Source: Pseudomonas gingeri (lineage in GTDB: Bacteria; Pseudomonadota; Gammaproteobacteria; Pseudomonadales; Pseudomonadaceae). From it: a stretch of 64,000 nucleotides of DNA. The number at the start of each line of letters is the position of its first letter. Position 1 is the first letter of the stretch. Positions 10,324 through 20,279 of the stretch are shown one piece after another. Location: contig NZ_JACAOR010000006.1 of NCBI RefSeq assembly GCF_013386115.1, forward strand, positions 1 to 64,000, read 5' to 3'. A model generated the notes under the pieces. That model saw only the letters and a list, made by a program, of their open reading frames with translations. It ran no database searches and was not told the origin of the DNA. Both the position numbers and the translations under genes were made by a program.

Positions 10324-10746
10324 TCAGCCGAGCTCGATGATCTCGTAGTCATGGCTGATGGCGACGCCCGCGGCACCGAGCATGATCGAGGCCGAGCAGT
10401 ATTTCTCGGCGGACAGCTCGATCGCCCGCTTGACCTGGGCTTCCTTCAAGCCACGGCCCTTGACCACGAAATGCAGGTGAATCTTGGTGAACACCTTCGG
10501 ATCTTCGGTCGCCCGCTCGGCTTCGAGGAAGGCTTCGCAGCTTTCGATGGCCTGACGCGACTTCTTCAGGATGCTGACCACGTCGAAATTGCTGCAACCG
10601 CCCAAGCCCAGCAGGAGCATTTCCATGGGACGCACGCCCAGGTTGCGGCCACCGCTTTCCGGCGGGCCATCCATCACCACCACATGCCCGCTACCCGACT
10701 CTCCGAGGAACATGGCTTCGCCAGCCCATTGGATGCGTGCCTTCAT
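10324..10746 (-). CDS. OsmC family protein
   Basis: The 140-residue product has the two OsmC-fold cysteines, in GLGGCSNFDVVSIL and EKYCSASIML, which in characterised members form the thiol peroxidase site. It belongs to the YhfA-like branch, found beside crp/vfr in gamma-proteobacteria, rather than to OsmC or Ohr proper; the role of that branch is poorly known. The ATG at 10746 gives the family length; a much longer in-frame extension runs antisense through vfr and is spurious. It is divergent from vfr. Confidence 0.85.
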   Translation of the reverse strand: MKARIQWAGEAMFLGESGSGHVVVMDGPPESGGRNLGVRPMEMLLLGLGGCSNFDVVSILKKSRQAIESCEAFLEAERATEDPKVFTKIHLHFVVKGRGLKEAQVKRAIELSAEKYCSASIMLGAAGVAISHDYEIIELG

Positions 10747-10810
10747 CGCCAAGACTCCACTGCTAAAAAAGGGTCGCCAGCTTAGCACAGCGCCAGACGC
10801 GTCCAGGCGA

Positions 10811-10859
10811 CGACCGGCCGGTCGACCCGCTAAATTCCCAAATCTCGACACAATGTGTC
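10811..10859. promoter_or_regulatory. Palindromes in the OsmC gene-vfr intergenic region
   Basis: Two perfect palindromes stand in the divergent region: CGACCGGCCGGTCG (10811-10824) and GACACA-A-TGTGTC (10847-10859), the latter about 95 bases before vfr. The second resembles half-sites of CRP-type operators (TGTG...CACA, here in inverted order). Vfr is known to autoregulate in P. aeruginosa, but the match to its consensus is partial. Confidence 0.35.
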
Positions 10860-10953
10860 TGTTAAGCTGGCGCCAAATCGCTGGCGTTCTGCCAGCTTTC
10901 GAGCTACGACTAAAAAAACAAACCACACCGTGCAGTCTTTTCGGGATACAACC

Positions 10954-11604
10954 ATGGTTGCTCTGGCTTCCGCTTCCGCCCCCAAGATCAAGAACCTCGA
11001 CAAACTGCTGATGCATTGTCAGCGCCGACGCTACCAGGCCAAGAGCAATATCATTTGCGCCGGTGACCGTTCGCAAACCCTGTTTTTCATTGTCAAAGGC
11101 TCGGTCACCATCCTGATCGAGGACGATGACGGCCGGGAAATGATCATCGCCTATCTCAACGCCGGCGACTTCTTCGGTGAGCTGGGCCTGTTCGAGCAGG
11201 CCGGCCATGAACAGGAGCGCAGTGCCTGGGTACGCGCCAAGATCGAATGTGAAGTGGCGGAAATCAGCTACTGCAAGTTCCGCGAACTGGCCCAACAGGA
11301 CCCGGACATTCTCTACGCCCTCAGCGGACAGATCGCCCAGCGCCTGCGCAACACCACCCGCAAGGTCGGTGACCTGGCGTTCTTCGACGTCACCGGACGT
11401 GTCGCCCGCTGCCTGCTGGAACTGTGCAAGCAGCCGGATGCCATGACGCACCCGGACGGCATGCAGATCAAGATCACCCGCCAGGAAATCGGGCGTATCG
11501 TCGGCTGTTCACGGGAAATGGTCGGCCGCGTGCTCAAGGATCTGGAAGAACAGAACCTCGTTCACGTCAAAGGCAAGACCATGGTGGTGTTCGGGACACG
11601 CTAG
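10954..11604 (+). CDS. vfr: cAMP-binding global regulator Vfr (CRP family)
   Basis: cAMP receptor protein that controls virulence, motility and quorum-sensing genes in Pseudomonas. The 216-residue product has a cyclic-nucleotide-binding domain (about 20-130, with [11 protein letters not shown] and the [16 protein letters not shown] segment) and a C-terminal helix-turn-helix, [20 protein letters not shown]. The ATG at 10954 ([18 protein letters not shown]) matches the P. aeruginosa N terminus in length. Its stop overlaps the stop of the convergent lipoate-ligase-like gene within the tetranucleotide CTAG at 11601-11604. Confidence 0.95.
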   Translation: MVALASASAPKIKNLDKLLMHCQRRRYQAKSNIICAGDRSQTLFFIVKGSVTILIEDDDGREMIIAYLNAGDFFGELGLFEQAGHEQERSAWVRAKIECEVAEISYCKFRELAQQDPDILYALSGQIAQRLRNTTRKVGDLAFFDVTGRVARCLLELCKQPDAMTHPDGMQIKITRQEIGRIVGCSREMVGRVLKDLEEQNLVHVKGKTMVVFGTR

Positions 11605-12302
11605 ACGGACAGCATGTCCGCCAGCATCTGCTGGTACACGCCGGCCAGGCGCTCAAGGAATAGCGGGGCCGGATACACCTCGTGCAGGGCAATATGGCTT
11701 GAAGCACGTACCCGCTGCTCCAGCCCACACGCCTGATTGAAACGATTGACCGCCGCGACCATCGAATCGCGTTCGTCGTCGATCAGCATCGCCCCGTGCA
11801 CCAGGCCCACCGGGCGGGTTCCGCCGCGACTTTGCCGCCAGCGCTGGGCCGTGCCGACCATCTTGCGACCATTGAGGTTGACGTTATAGCGGCCATCGCA
11901 AAACGCGCCCTCGATTTCCCCCAGGGAGGCCGTCCCGCCCAACTCGTCCAGCACCGCACAGATCGGCTGGCACAGACGCAGGTAGCCGGTTTCAATACGG
12001 TTCTGATCACCCTCGCTGCGCGGCGGCGCGTAGACCAGGGCGACATTGACCGTCGAGGCGGATTGCGGCACCGGTTCGCCACCGGTCTCGCGTAACAGCA
12101 CCGGCCAATCGTCGGCCGCCAGCGCTTCACAGGCCGCCTCGAAGCCCGGCAGACGGCTCAGGCGCCGGGGCATGACCAGCGCGCGGTCGGTGGGCTGCCA
12201 GAACAGCAGGCCCCACTCCTGCTCACCGGCACAGACTGCCGCGAGCAAATCCTGTTCGGCGCGCAGGCCGGCTTCGACGGTAAGGGCAACGGGCAGTGTC
12301 AT
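11601..12302 (-). CDS. Lipoate--protein ligase family protein
   Basis: BPL/LplA/LipB-superfamily protein of 233 residues. The segment [14 protein letters not shown] corresponds to the RRxSGGGxVxH lipoyl-AMP loop of LplA, and [12 protein letters not shown] to the segment with the catalytic lysine. The loop is altered: the second half reads GGEPVPQ without the usual histidine. The protein is shorter than E. coli LplA and lacks its C-terminal accessory domain, so it could be a ligase, an amidotransferase or a non-canonical member. The start at 12302 ([12 protein letters not shown]) avoids an extension through the REP element. Confidence 0.75.
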   Translation of the reverse strand: MTLPVALTVEAGLRAEQDLLAAVCAGEQEWGLLFWQPTDRALVMPRRLSRLPGFEAACEALAADDWPVLLRETGGEPVPQSASTVNVALVYAPPRSEGDQNRIETGYLRLCQPICAVLDELGGTASLGEIEGAFCDGRYNVNLNGRKMVGTAQRWRQSRGGTRPVGLVHGAMLIDDERDSMVAAVNRFNQACGLEQRVRASSHIALHEVYPAPLFLERLAGVYQQMLADMLSV

Positions 12303-12358
12303 GGCAAGAAGATCCCTCTTTATCGTGCCTGCAAGCAAGGCCGGTGGGAGCAGGTTGT

Positions 12359-12428
12359 GTGGGAGCGGGCTTGCCCGCGAAGAGGCCCTCAAGACCGCCA
12401 AGAGCTTCGCGGGCAAGCCCGCTCCCAC
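12359..12428. repeat. Inverted REP pair (24-bp perfect arms)
   Basis: The 24-base arms at 12359-12382 and 12405-12428 (GTGGGAGCGGGCTTGCCCGC plus GAAG, and its reverse complement) are perfectly complementary, around a 22-base spacer. This is a Pseudomonas REP doublet, probably spread by a RAYT transposase encoded elsewhere. It lies between the lipoate-ligase-like gene and trpC. A degenerate third copy appears just before it (GGTGGGAGCAGG near 12343). Confidence 0.9.
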
Positions 12429-12490
12429 AAAAGCGCCTCATAAAGGCTCACATCGCAAACAAGCCCATTCCTACATTCGAACAGCTCGAT

Positions 12491-13330
12491 TCAATCGAGG
12501 GTAGAACCGCTGACCACGGGCGATCCGCGCTCCGGGAAGAACAGTCGCTGCAGCTCGTCGCCCGGGCTTTCCGCGCGCATGAACGCTTCGCCAACCAGGA
12601 ACGAGTACACCTCGCTGATTTCCATCAGCTCGACGTCGGCACGATTGAGGATACCGCTCTCGGTAATCACCAGGCGGTCGCGCGGCACGATCGGCAGCAG
12701 GTCGAGGGTAGTTTCGAGGCTGACTTCGAAGGTATGCAGGTTACGGTTGTTGATACCGATCAGCGGCGTATCGAGGTGCTTCAGCGCCCGTTCCAGTTCG
12801 GCGGCGTCATGGGACTCCACCAGCACATCGAGGCCGACGCCCTTGGCGACCGCGGCCAACTCGGCCATCAACCCGTCGTCCAGTGCCGCGACGATCAGCA
12901 GGATACAGTCGGCGCCCATCGCCCGGGCCTCGACGATCTGGTATGGATCGACCATGAAGTCCTTGCGGATCACCGGCAACTTGCAGGCCCCGCGGGCCTG
13001 TTGCAGGTACAGGTCCGAACCCTGGAAGTAATCGACGTCGGTGAGTACCGAAAGACAGGTCGCCCCACCCTTCTCGTAGCTCCTGGCGATATCGGCAGGG
13101 ATGAAGTTCTCGCGAATGACGCCCTTGCTCGGCGAGGCCTTCTTGATTTCGGCAATCACCGCCGGCTGCTTCAGCCGGGCCTGCTCGATCAGCGCCTTGG
13201 CGAAGCCACGCGGTGCGTCAGCGGCCCGGGCCAGGTTTTCCAGCTCGGCCAGGCTCACGCGAGCGCGACGCTCAGCCACTTCCTCGGCCTTGCGGGCGAG
13301 GATCTTCTCCAGAACGGTCGGCACACTCAT
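12491..13330 (-). CDS. trpC: Indole-3-glycerol-phosphate synthase
   Basis: Closes the indole ring in tryptophan synthesis, from carboxyphenylamino-deoxyribulose phosphate. The 279-residue TIM-barrel product has the family signature [14 protein letters not shown] with the catalytic lysines and the later [14 protein letters not shown]. As in other pseudomonads it is not fused to TrpF. Its ATG overlaps the trpD stop by four bases, so translation is coupled. Confidence 0.97.
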   Translation of the reverse strand: MSVPTVLEKILARKAEEVAERRARVSLAELENLARAADAPRGFAKALIEQARLKQPAVIAEIKKASPSKGVIRENFIPADIARSYEKGGATCLSVLTDVDYFQGSDLYLQQARGACKLPVIRKDFMVDPYQIVEARAMGADCILLIVAALDDGLMAELAAVAKGVGLDVLVESHDAAELERALKHLDTPLIGINNRNLHTFEVSLETTLDLLPIVPRDRLVITESGILNRADVELMEISEVYSFLVGEAFMRAESPGDELQRLFFPERGSPVVSGSTLD

Positions 13331-14376
13331 GCTTCATTCTCCTGCTTGAACACGGCGGTGAACGCGCCCAGCTCTTCGAGCTTCTCACGGGCCAGGCCGG
13401 TGTGAAGTGCGTCGTGAGCCAGGGCAACGCCCTCTTTCAGGCTGCTGGCATGATCGGCGGCATACAGCGCGGCACCGGCATTGAGCACGATCATTTCCGC
13501 GGCTTTCTGGCCATTCTCGGTTTTGCGGCGACCCAGCGCATCACGGATCAACTCCAGGGACGCCGCCGGACTATCCACCACCAGGCCGAACAGACTCTGG
13601 CTTTTTATACCCAAGTCTTCGGGCTGAACCCAATATTCTGTTATTGCATCGTTTTTCAGCTCGGCCACATAGGTCGGCGCCGCCAGGCTGAATTCGTCCA
13701 GGCCGTCCTGGGAGTGCACCACCAGCACGTGCTTGCTGCCCAGGCGCTGCAGGACTTCAGCCAATGGACGGCAGAGCGCCTGGGTGAAAACGCCCACCAC
13801 CTGATGCTTCACGCCGGCCGGATTCGTAAGCGGGCCGAGCATGTTGAACAAGGTGCGCAGGCCGAGATCACGGCGCGGACCGGCCGCGTGCTTCATCGCA
13901 CGGTGATGGGTCTGGGCAAACATAAAGCCGATGCCGACATTGTCGATGCAGCGTGCCACCTGGACCGGTGTCAGGTTCAGGTAGATGCCGGCCGCCTCAA
14001 GCAGGTCGGCGCTGCCGCTCTTGCCCGACACCGCGCGGTTGCCGTGCTTGGCGACGGTACAGCCGGCCGCCGAGACCACGAAGGCCGAGGCGGTGGACAC
14101 GTTGAAGATATTCGCGCCATCGCCGCCGGTGCCGACCACGTCGACCACGCCGTCGAGGCTCTTGAGCTCGACCTTGTCCGCCAGTTCGCGCATGACCGAT
14201 ACCGCGCCGACGATCTCGTCGATGCTTTCGCTCTTCATGCGCATGGCCATCATGAAGGCGCCGATCTGCGCCTCGGTGCATTGCCCGGTCATGATTTCAC
14301 GCATGACATCGCGCATTTCTTCGGTACTCAGGTCCAGATGGCCGACGATACGGCTCAGGGCAGTCTTGATATCCAT
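13327..14376 (-). CDS. trpD: Anthranilate phosphoribosyltransferase
   Basis: Transfers the phosphoribosyl group of PRPP to anthranilate. The 349-residue product has the PRPP/glycine-rich loop [16 protein letters not shown], the anthranilate-site motif [19 protein letters not shown] and the [19 protein letters not shown] segment. It lies nine bases after trpG and overlaps trpC by four bases. Confidence 0.97.
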   Translation of the reverse strand: MDIKTALSRIVGHLDLSTEEMRDVMREIMTGQCTEAQIGAFMMAMRMKSESIDEIVGAVSVMRELADKVELKSLDGVVDVVGTGGDGANIFNVSTASAFVVSAAGCTVAKHGNRAVSGKSGSADLLEAAGIYLNLTPVQVARCIDNVGIGFMFAQTHHRAMKHAAGPRRDLGLRTLFNMLGPLTNPAGVKHQVVGVFTQALCRPLAEVLQRLGSKHVLVVHSQDGLDEFSLAAPTYVAELKNDAITEYWVQPEDLGIKSQSLFGLVVDSPAASLELIRDALGRRKTENGQKAAEMIVLNAGAALYAADHASSLKEGVALAHDALHTGLAREKLEELGAFTAVFKQENEA

Positions 14377-14385
14377 GAAAAGTCC

Positions 14386-14979
14386 TTAGCGCGTGCCGCC
14401 GGTCTGCTTGAGAAAGTTGGCGAACAGCTGGTGGCCCTGCTCGGAAAGAATCGACTCGGGGTGGAATTGCACCCCTTCGATGTTCAGTGTCTTGTGGCGC
14501 AAGCCCATGATCTCATCGACCGAGCCGTCCTCCAGTTGCGTCCAGGCGGTCAGCTCCAGGCACTCGGGCAGGGTTTCGCGCTTGACGATCAGGGAATGAT
14601 AGCGGGTGACGGTCAACGGCAGGTTGAGACCTTCGAACACGCCCTTGCCTTCGTGGAACAACGGGCTGGTCTTGCCGTGCATGACCTGGCGGGCACGCAC
14701 CACATCGCCGCCAAAGGCCTGGCCGATGGACTGGTGCCCCAGGCAGACGCCGAGAATCGGCAGCTTGCCGGCGAAATGCCTGATCGCCTCCAGGGAAATA
14801 CCGGCTTCGGTCGGCGTGCAGGGCCCCGGCGAGACCACGATGCGCTCAGGCTTGAGGGCTTCGATTTCGGCCACGGTCAATTCGTCGTTACGCACGACCT
14901 TGACGTCCGCGCCCAGCTCGCCGAGGTATTGCACGACGTTGTAGGTAAACGAGTCGTAGTTATCGATCATCAGCAACAT
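14386..14979 (-). CDS. trpG: Anthranilate synthase component II (glutamine amidotransferase)
   Basis: Class I glutamine amidotransferase that supplies ammonia to TrpE; in Pseudomonas it can also serve p-aminobenzoate synthesis. The 197-residue product has the nucleophile motif [15 protein letters not shown] and the C-terminal catalytic His-Glu in [11 protein letters not shown]. The start at 14979 ([14 protein letters not shown]) is the standard one; a longer in-frame start adds 19 unrelated residues. Only 13 bases separate it from the trpE stop. Confidence 0.97.
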   Translation of the reverse strand: MLLMIDNYDSFTYNVVQYLGELGADVKVVRNDELTVAEIEALKPERIVVSPGPCTPTEAGISLEAIRHFAGKLPILGVCLGHQSIGQAFGGDVVRARQVMHGKTSPLFHEGKGVFEGLNLPLTVTRYHSLIVKRETLPECLELTAWTQLEDGSVDEIMGLRHKTLNIEGVQFHPESILSEQGHQLFANFLKQTGGTR

Positions 14980-14992
14980 GACAAAAAGCTCC

Positions 14993-16480
14993 TCAGGCGT
15001 CGGACGCGGGGGTTTGTTCAGCGAGGGCGACCGCACGGAACATCGCGCGACGCTTGTTCAGCGTTTCCTCCCACTCCAGCGCCGGCACCGAGTCGGCGAC
15101 GATACCGCCACCGGCCTGCACATGCAGCTCGCCGTCCTTGATCACCGCGGTACGAATGGCGATAGCGGTGTCCATGTTGCCGTTCCAGGCGTAGTAACCG
15201 ACCGCGCCGCCGTATACGCCGCGCTTGACCGGTTCGAGTTCGTCGATGATTTCCATGGCGCGGATCTTCGGCGCACCGGACAAGGTGCCCGCCGGCAGGA
15301 TCGCCCGCAATGCATCCATGGACGTCAGGCCGCTTTTCAGCTGGCCGGTGACGTTGGACACGATGTGCATGACGTTGGAATAGCGTTCGATCACCATCTT
15401 CTCGGTGAGTTTCACCGAGCCGATCTCGGATACCCGCCCGGTATCGTTGCGGCCCAGGTCGATCAGCATCAGGTGCTCGGCGATTTCCTTGTCATCGGAC
15501 AGCAGGTCCTCTTCCAGCGCCCGGTCGGCTTCTTCGGTGGCGCCCCGCGGACGGGTACCGGCGATCGGCCGCACGGTGATCAGGTTGTCCTCGACCCGCA
15601 CCAGCACTTCCGGCGAACTGCCGACGACATGGAAATCGCCGAAATTGAAGAAGTACATGTACGGCGTCGGGTTGAAGCAGCGCAGCGCCCGGTACAGGTC
15701 GATGGGCGCGGCCTTGAAGTCGATGGACATGCGCTGGGACGGCACCACCTGCATGCAGTCGCCGGCCAGGATATATTCCTTGATGGTATCGACCGCACGC
15801 TCGTAGTCGCCCTGGGTAAAGCTCGAGCGGAATACCGGGTCGGCGGCCGGCGGCCGGTCGAGTTCCAGCCCGCGGCGTGGCGTGATCGGCTGGCGCAATT
15901 GCCCCAGCAACTCCTGCAGGCGTGCCTGGCCCTGTTCGTAGGCATTGTCCCGGGAAGGGTCGGCCAGAACGATGGCGTGCATCTTGCCGGCCAGGTTGTC
16001 GAAGACCACCACGGCGTCGGAGACCATCAACAGGATATCCGGCACGCCCAGCGGATCCGGATTCGGGCATTTGCCCAGGCGCTTCTCGACGTAGCGCACG
16101 CAGTCATAACCGAAGTAGCCCACCAGGCCGCCGTTGAAACGCGGCAGGCCGGCGATGGTCGGTACGTTGTAGCGAGCCTTGAATTCCTCGACGAAGGCCA
16201 GGGGATCCTCGGCTTCGCAGCTTTCGATCTCGACGCCGTCATGGGTCACGCTGATGCGGTGGTCATGCACCCGCAGCACGGTGCGGCACGGCAGGCCGAT
16301 GATCGAGTAGCGGCCCCATTTCTCACCGCCCTGCACCGACTCCAGCAGATAGGAATTGGGCTGGTCGGCCAGTTTCAGGTAGATCGACAACGGCGTATCG
16401 AAGTCGGCCAGGGTTTCGCAGGCAAGCGGGATGCGGTTATAGCCGGCAGCGGCCAAACGCAGGAATTCTTCGCGGGTCAT
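14993..16480 (-). CDS. trpE: Anthranilate synthase component I
   Basis: Converts chorismate to anthranilate, the first step of tryptophan synthesis. The 495-residue product has the N-terminal tryptophan-binding motif [18 protein letters not shown] and the chorismate-binding C-terminal half ([40 protein letters not shown]). It is first of four trp genes on this strand. No leader peptide with tandem Trp codons is seen in the 70 bases before it. Confidence 0.97.
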   Translation of the reverse strand: MTREEFLRLAAAGYNRIPLACETLADFDTPLSIYLKLADQPNSYLLESVQGGEKWGRYSIIGLPCRTVLRVHDHRISVTHDGVEIESCEAEDPLAFVEEFKARYNVPTIAGLPRFNGGLVGYFGYDCVRYVEKRLGKCPNPDPLGVPDILLMVSDAVVVFDNLAGKMHAIVLADPSRDNAYEQGQARLQELLGQLRQPITPRRGLELDRPPAADPVFRSSFTQGDYERAVDTIKEYILAGDCMQVVPSQRMSIDFKAAPIDLYRALRCFNPTPYMYFFNFGDFHVVGSSPEVLVRVEDNLITVRPIAGTRPRGATEEADRALEEDLLSDDKEIAEHLMLIDLGRNDTGRVSEIGSVKLTEKMVIERYSNVMHIVSNVTGQLKSGLTSMDALRAILPAGTLSGAPKIRAMEIIDELEPVKRGVYGGAVGYYAWNGNMDTAIAIRTAVIKDGELHVQAGGGIVADSVPALEWEETLNKRRAMFRAVALAEQTPASDA

Positions 16481-16550
16481 GATATGCCTCGTGGCTTGAG
16501 GTTCAAACAGTCAGGTATGCAAACGCGCCGCACAGGCGGCCAGGATCATG

Positions 16551-17369
16551 TCAGGCGCGCCAACGCCAACGGGCCAGGGCCTTGATGACTTTCATCCAGA
16601 GTTTGCGAGTGACCACCACGATGGCGTTTCCAGGAGGGGATTGAAGACAGTCCGCCGACATTAGCTCAGCGCCAGCTTCCAGGCAACCGGGAATCAGTGC
16701 GCGCAGGTCGTCGATGACCAGCGCCGGCTGTTCTTCGGCGATCGGCCGGCCATGGTTGTAGCCATAGCTGAGGGCCACGCAGATGACACCCGCCGCCTTG
16801 GCGGCCTGCACATCGTTGCGTGAATCGCCGACGAACAGGCACTGCGATGCAGGAATCCCGGCCATTTTCATCACATGGAACAACGCCGCGGGGTCGGGCT
16901 TGCGCTGCGGCAGGGTATCGCCGCCGATGATCCAGCGGAAAAATCGCCCCAGCTTCATTTCATCGAGCAGCGGCGCGACAAAGCGTTCGGGCTTGTTGGT
17001 GATCAGGGCCATTTCCACGCCCTGCTTCTGCATCCACTTCAGGGCTTCGCGCACGCCGGGGTAGACCGTGGTCAGGTCATGGCCGCCGTCATAGGCGTCC
17101 ATGAAGATTTCCAGCGCATGCTCGGCTTCGCTGTCGGCCACCGCCGCATGATCGAGACCGCCGGCCAATGCCCGGCGCACCAGCACCAGGGCACCGTTGC
17201 CGACCCATTCGCGCACGGCCTCGAGGCCGGCGGCGGGACGTCCCAGGGTGAGCAGCATCTTGTCCACCGCCGTCGCCAGGTCCGGCACCGAATCGATCAA
17301 CGTGCCATCCAGATCGAACATCACCAGTTTGGGCAGACGGCCCGGAAAGAGCTGCTCGAAGCCGCTCAT
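16551..17369 (-). CDS. gph: Phosphoglycolate phosphatase
   Basis: HAD-superfamily phosphatase that removes 2-phosphoglycolate formed during DNA repair. The 272-residue product has motif I in [14 protein letters not shown], motif II in [11 protein letters not shown] and motif III/IV in [18 protein letters not shown]. The start codon overlaps the rpe stop by four bases. The C terminus carries about 20 residues beyond the HAD fold, rich in Arg, Lys and Trp ([18 protein letters not shown]), a tail of unclear meaning. Confidence 0.93.
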   Translation of the reverse strand: MSGFEQLFPGRLPKLVMFDLDGTLIDSVPDLATAVDKMLLTLGRPAAGLEAVREWVGNGALVLVRRALAGGLDHAAVADSEAEHALEIFMDAYDGGHDLTTVYPGVREALKWMQKQGVEMALITNKPERFVAPLLDEMKLGRFFRWIIGGDTLPQRKPDPAALFHVMKMAGIPASQCLFVGDSRNDVQAAKAAGVICVALSYGYNHGRPIAEEQPALVIDDLRALIPGCLEAGAELMSADCLQSPPGNAIVVVTRKLWMKVIKALARWRWRA

Positions 17370-18040
17370 GGACGAGCCAGCGCCAGTTCGGCGCGCATCT
17401 TCTCGATCACTTCCCGGTAGTCCGGGGCGTTGAAGATCGCCGAACCGGCGACAAAGGTATCGGCTCCGGCGGCGGCGATTTCGCGGATGTTGTTCACATT
17501 CACGCCACCGTCGATTTCCAGGCGGATATCCCGGCCCGAGGCGTCGATCAGCGCCCGCGCCTCACGCAGCTTGTCGAGGGTGCCGGGAATGAACTTCTGT
17601 CCGCCGAAGCCCGGGTTGACGCTCATCAGCAGGACCATGTCGACCTTGTCCATCACGTACTTGAGCACGTCGAGCGGCGTCGCCGGGTTGAACACCAGGC
17701 CGGCCTTGCAACCGCCTTCGCGGATCATCTGCAGGGAGCGGTCGACGTGCAGCGTGGCTTCCGGGTGGAAGGTGATGTAGGTCGCGCCGGCTTCGATGAA
17801 GTCGCCGATGATGCGGTCTACCGGGCTGACCATCAGGTGCGCGTCGATCGGCGCGGTAATGCCGTATTTGCGCAACGCCGCACAGACCATCGGGCCGATG
17901 GTCAGGTTGGGGACGTAATGGTTGTCCATGACATCGAAGTGAACGATGTCGGCGCCGGCGGCGAGAACATTGTCCACTTCCTGGCCCAGGCGGGCGAAGT
18001 CGGCGGAGAGAATCGACGGAGCAATTGCGAAGGGCTGCAT
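17366..18040 (-). CDS. rpe: Ribulose-phosphate 3-epimerase
   Basis: Interconverts ribulose-5-phosphate and xylulose-5-phosphate in the pentose phosphate pathway. The 224-residue TIM-barrel product has the metal-binding and catalytic motifs [40 protein letters not shown] and [11 protein letters not shown]. The ATG at 18040 (MQPFAIAPS) is the family start; the in-frame extension upstream is unrelated. It heads a run with gph and then the trp genes. Confidence 0.96.
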   Translation of the reverse strand: MQPFAIAPSILSADFARLGQEVDNVLAAGADIVHFDVMDNHYVPNLTIGPMVCAALRKYGITAPIDAHLMVSPVDRIIGDFIEAGATYITFHPEATLHVDRSLQMIREGGCKAGLVFNPATPLDVLKYVMDKVDMVLLMSVNPGFGGQKFIPGTLDKLREARALIDASGRDIRLEIDGGVNVNNIREIAAAGADTFVAGSAIFNAPDYREVIEKMRAELALARP

Positions 18041-18063
18041 GACGCACCTTTTTTGAGCAGAAT

Positions 18064-18110
18064 CACGGTGGCGCGCATTGTATACCTCCTGCTTCGCCAC
18101 GCGCACCGTG
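18064..18110 (-). promoter_or_regulatory. Candidate rpe promoter inside an inverted repeat
   Basis: On the minus strand a TATACAAT-like -10 box lies at 18084-18077, 37 bases before rpe. It is flanked by CACGGTG (18064-18070) and CACCGTG (18104-18110), which form an inverted repeat around it. No convincing -35 box is seen. Confidence 0.35.
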
Positions 18111-18156
18111 ACCGCGATGATTGGCCGCACCGTCGCCAGGCAGCCTTGCTGCGACT

Positions 18157-19305
18157 TCAGTAGGCGGCGCGGTAGATCTTCTCGATATCCATCGCACTCA
18201 ACCGCCGCGGGTTGTTGCGCATCAGCCGCTCGATGCCCGCCGCCTCCACGGCCATGGCCGGGATCGCGTCCATGGGTACGCCGAAGCTGTTCAGGCCGAC
18301 CGGAATCTCCACCGCGCGACACAGTTCACTCATCGCGGCGACCGCCTTGTCCGCCGCCTCGATGGTACTCAGGCCGGCAATATTCACGCCCATGGCAATG
18401 GCGATGTCCTGCATGCGCTCGACACAGGCCAGCTTGTTCCACTGCATGACATACGGCAGCAACAGTGCATTGCTCACCCCGTGGGCGATATTGAAGCGCC
18501 CGCCGAGAGGATAGGCCAGGGCATGCACCGCGCCGACGCCGGCATTGCCGAAGGCCATGCCGGCCATCAGGCTGGCCGTGGCCATGTCTTCGCGGGCCGG
18601 CAGGTTGGCCGGGTTGGCATAGGCCTTGGGCAAGGCCCTGGCAATCAGCTTGATGGCGCCAATGGCCAGGGCGTCGGTGATCGGCGAGGCGTTGAGCGAC
18701 AGGTAGGCCTCGACCGCGTGCACCAGCGCATCGACACCGCTGGCGGCGGTCACGCCACGGGGGCAGGTCAGGGTCATCTGCGGGCTGACCAGCGCCACGT
18801 CCGGCAGCAGGTAGTCACTGACAATGCCTTTCTTCAGTTGCGCCTGCTTGTCGGAAAGGATCGCCACATTGGTCACTTCGGAACCGGTGCCGGCGGTGGT
18901 CGGGATGGCAATCAGCGGCGGGCCTTTGCGCGGTACCTGATCGACGCCGAACAGGTCCTCGAGGGCGCCGTGATAACCGGCGTAGGCGGCGACACTCTTG
19001 GCGATATCGATGGCGCTGCCGCCACCCAGGCCGATCAGGCCGTCGTGCCCGCCTTCACGGTAGACCTGCATGCAGTCTTCGACAATGGCGATTTCCGGGT
19101 CGGGCATCACCCGGTCGTAGATCTCGTAGCTGCGTCCACCCAGATGGGCGAGGGCCAGTTCGACAGTACCGGAGGTGACCAGCGCGGCATCGGTCACGAT
19201 CAGCGGGTTGTCGACATCCAGCCGGGTCAGTTCATCGGCCAGTTGCTCGATGGCGCCGGAGCCGGTGATCAGTTTATGGGCGATCTTGAATGCGGAAATG
19301 CTCAT
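18157..19305 (-). CDS. Iron-containing alcohol dehydrogenase
   Basis: Group III (iron-dependent) alcohol dehydrogenase of 382 residues. The NAD-binding part has [15 protein letters not shown] and [14 protein letters not shown]. The metal-site region follows, with [31 protein letters not shown] and its histidines. The gene lies downstream of the agt-type permease genes on the same strand, after a 136-base gap, and is not part of the PAO1 cluster as I recall it. A role in oxidising an omega-hydroxy acid related to GABA or 5-aminovalerate is possible but only an inference from position. Confidence 0.88.
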   Translation of the reverse strand: MSISAFKIAHKLITGSGAIEQLADELTRLDVDNPLIVTDAALVTSGTVELALAHLGGRSYEIYDRVMPDPEIAIVEDCMQVYREGGHDGLIGLGGGSAIDIAKSVAAYAGYHGALEDLFGVDQVPRKGPPLIAIPTTAGTGSEVTNVAILSDKQAQLKKGIVSDYLLPDVALVSPQMTLTCPRGVTAASGVDALVHAVEAYLSLNASPITDALAIGAIKLIARALPKAYANPANLPAREDMATASLMAGMAFGNAGVGAVHALAYPLGGRFNIAHGVSNALLLPYVMQWNKLACVERMQDIAIAMGVNIAGLSTIEAADKAVAAMSELCRAVEIPVGLNSFGVPMDAIPAMAVEAAGIERLMRNNPRRLSAMDIEKIYRAAY

Positions 19306-19441
19306 GGTCGCAGCCTTCTTGTCGTGATGATCAGGGCACGAGCAAGAATAGCCGGGGATTGGCCTTTTTCAGCCTATTCAAACGATGAATGGCAAGCCGA
19401 TCGTTCCCCCGCAGGCGCGAGGGAACGATCGGACAGCTTGT

Positions 19442-20266
19442 TCATACCTGGGTGGTACGCAGTTTCTCGCTGCGCCCGCGCAACCACTCCAGGGTCAGCA
19501 ACAGGATCACCGAGAAGACGATCAGCAGCGTGGCGGCGGCGGCAATGGTCGGGCTGAGGTTCTCGCGGATGCCGCTGAACATCTGCCGTGGCAGCGTCGC
19601 CTGCTCGGGACCTGCCAGGAACAGCGTCACCACCACTTCATCGAACGAGGTGGCAAAGGCGAACAGCGCCCCGGAAATCACCCCCGGCGCGATCAGCGGC
19701 AAGGTCACCCGGCGGAACGTTGTCAGCGGCGAAGCGCCGAGGCTGGCCGCGGCCCGCACCAGATTGTGGTTGAAGCCCTGCAACGTCGCCGAGACGGTAA
19801 TGATCACAAAGGGCACGCCCAGCACCGCATGCACCACGATCAGGGAAAAGAAGCTGTTGCCCAATCCCAGCGGCGCGAAGAACAGGTAGCTCGCCACGCC
19901 GATGATCACCACCGGCACCACCATCGGTGAAATCACCAGGGCCATGACCAGCGACTTGCCCGGGAAGTCGCCGCGGGTCAGGCCGATCGCCGCCAGCGTG
20001 CCGAAGACCATCGCCAGCACGGTCGCCGCCGGCGCCACGATGATGCTGTTCTTCAAGGCACGCATCCACTCGGCCGAGCCGAAGAAGTCCTGGTACCAGT
20101 GCAGGGAAAAGCCTTGCAGCGGATAGACCAGGAAGCTGCCCGAGTTGAACGACAGGGGAATGATCACCAGCACCGGCAGGATCAGGAACAGCAGGATCAG
20201 CCCGCACAGAATGCGCAAGCTGTAGAACCAGACCCGCTCGACGGGCGACATGTACGGACTCAGCAT
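19442..20266 (-). CDS. agtD: ABC transporter permease, PotC type (AgtD-like)
   Basis: Inner-membrane permease of the spermidine/putrescine subfamily, 274 residues with about six membrane segments and the EAA loop in the LVRAAASLGASPLTTFRRVTL region. It follows the other permease by 13 bases. Together with 20280-23988 it matches the order ATPase, binding protein, permease, permease of agtABCD (PA0603-PA0606), which in P. aeruginosa takes up 5-aminovalerate and GABA. The symbol rests on synteny and domains, not on a substrate determinant visible here. Confidence 0.8.
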   Translation of the reverse strand: MLSPYMSPVERVWFYSLRILCGLILLFLILPVLVIIPLSFNSGSFLVYPLQGFSLHWYQDFFGSAEWMRALKNSIIVAPAATVLAMVFGTLAAIGLTRGDFPGKSLVMALVISPMVVPVVIIGVASYLFFAPLGLGNSFFSLIVVHAVLGVPFVIITVSATLQGFNHNLVRAAASLGASPLTTFRRVTLPLIAPGVISGALFAFATSFDEVVVTLFLAGPEQATLPRQMFSGIRENLSPTIAAAATLLIVFSVILLLTLEWLRGRSEKLRTTQV

Positions 20267-20279
20267 TTCGATTCTCTCC

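Noticed and set aside
12359..12428. Attachment site or IS end, because of the 24-base inverted repeat
   Set aside because: It matches the Pseudomonas REP type, has no transposase gene alongside and no target duplication.
16481..16550. Possible trp leader peptide or attenuator before trpE
   Set aside because: No tandem Trp codons and no terminator/antiterminator pair seen in the 70 bases before trpE.
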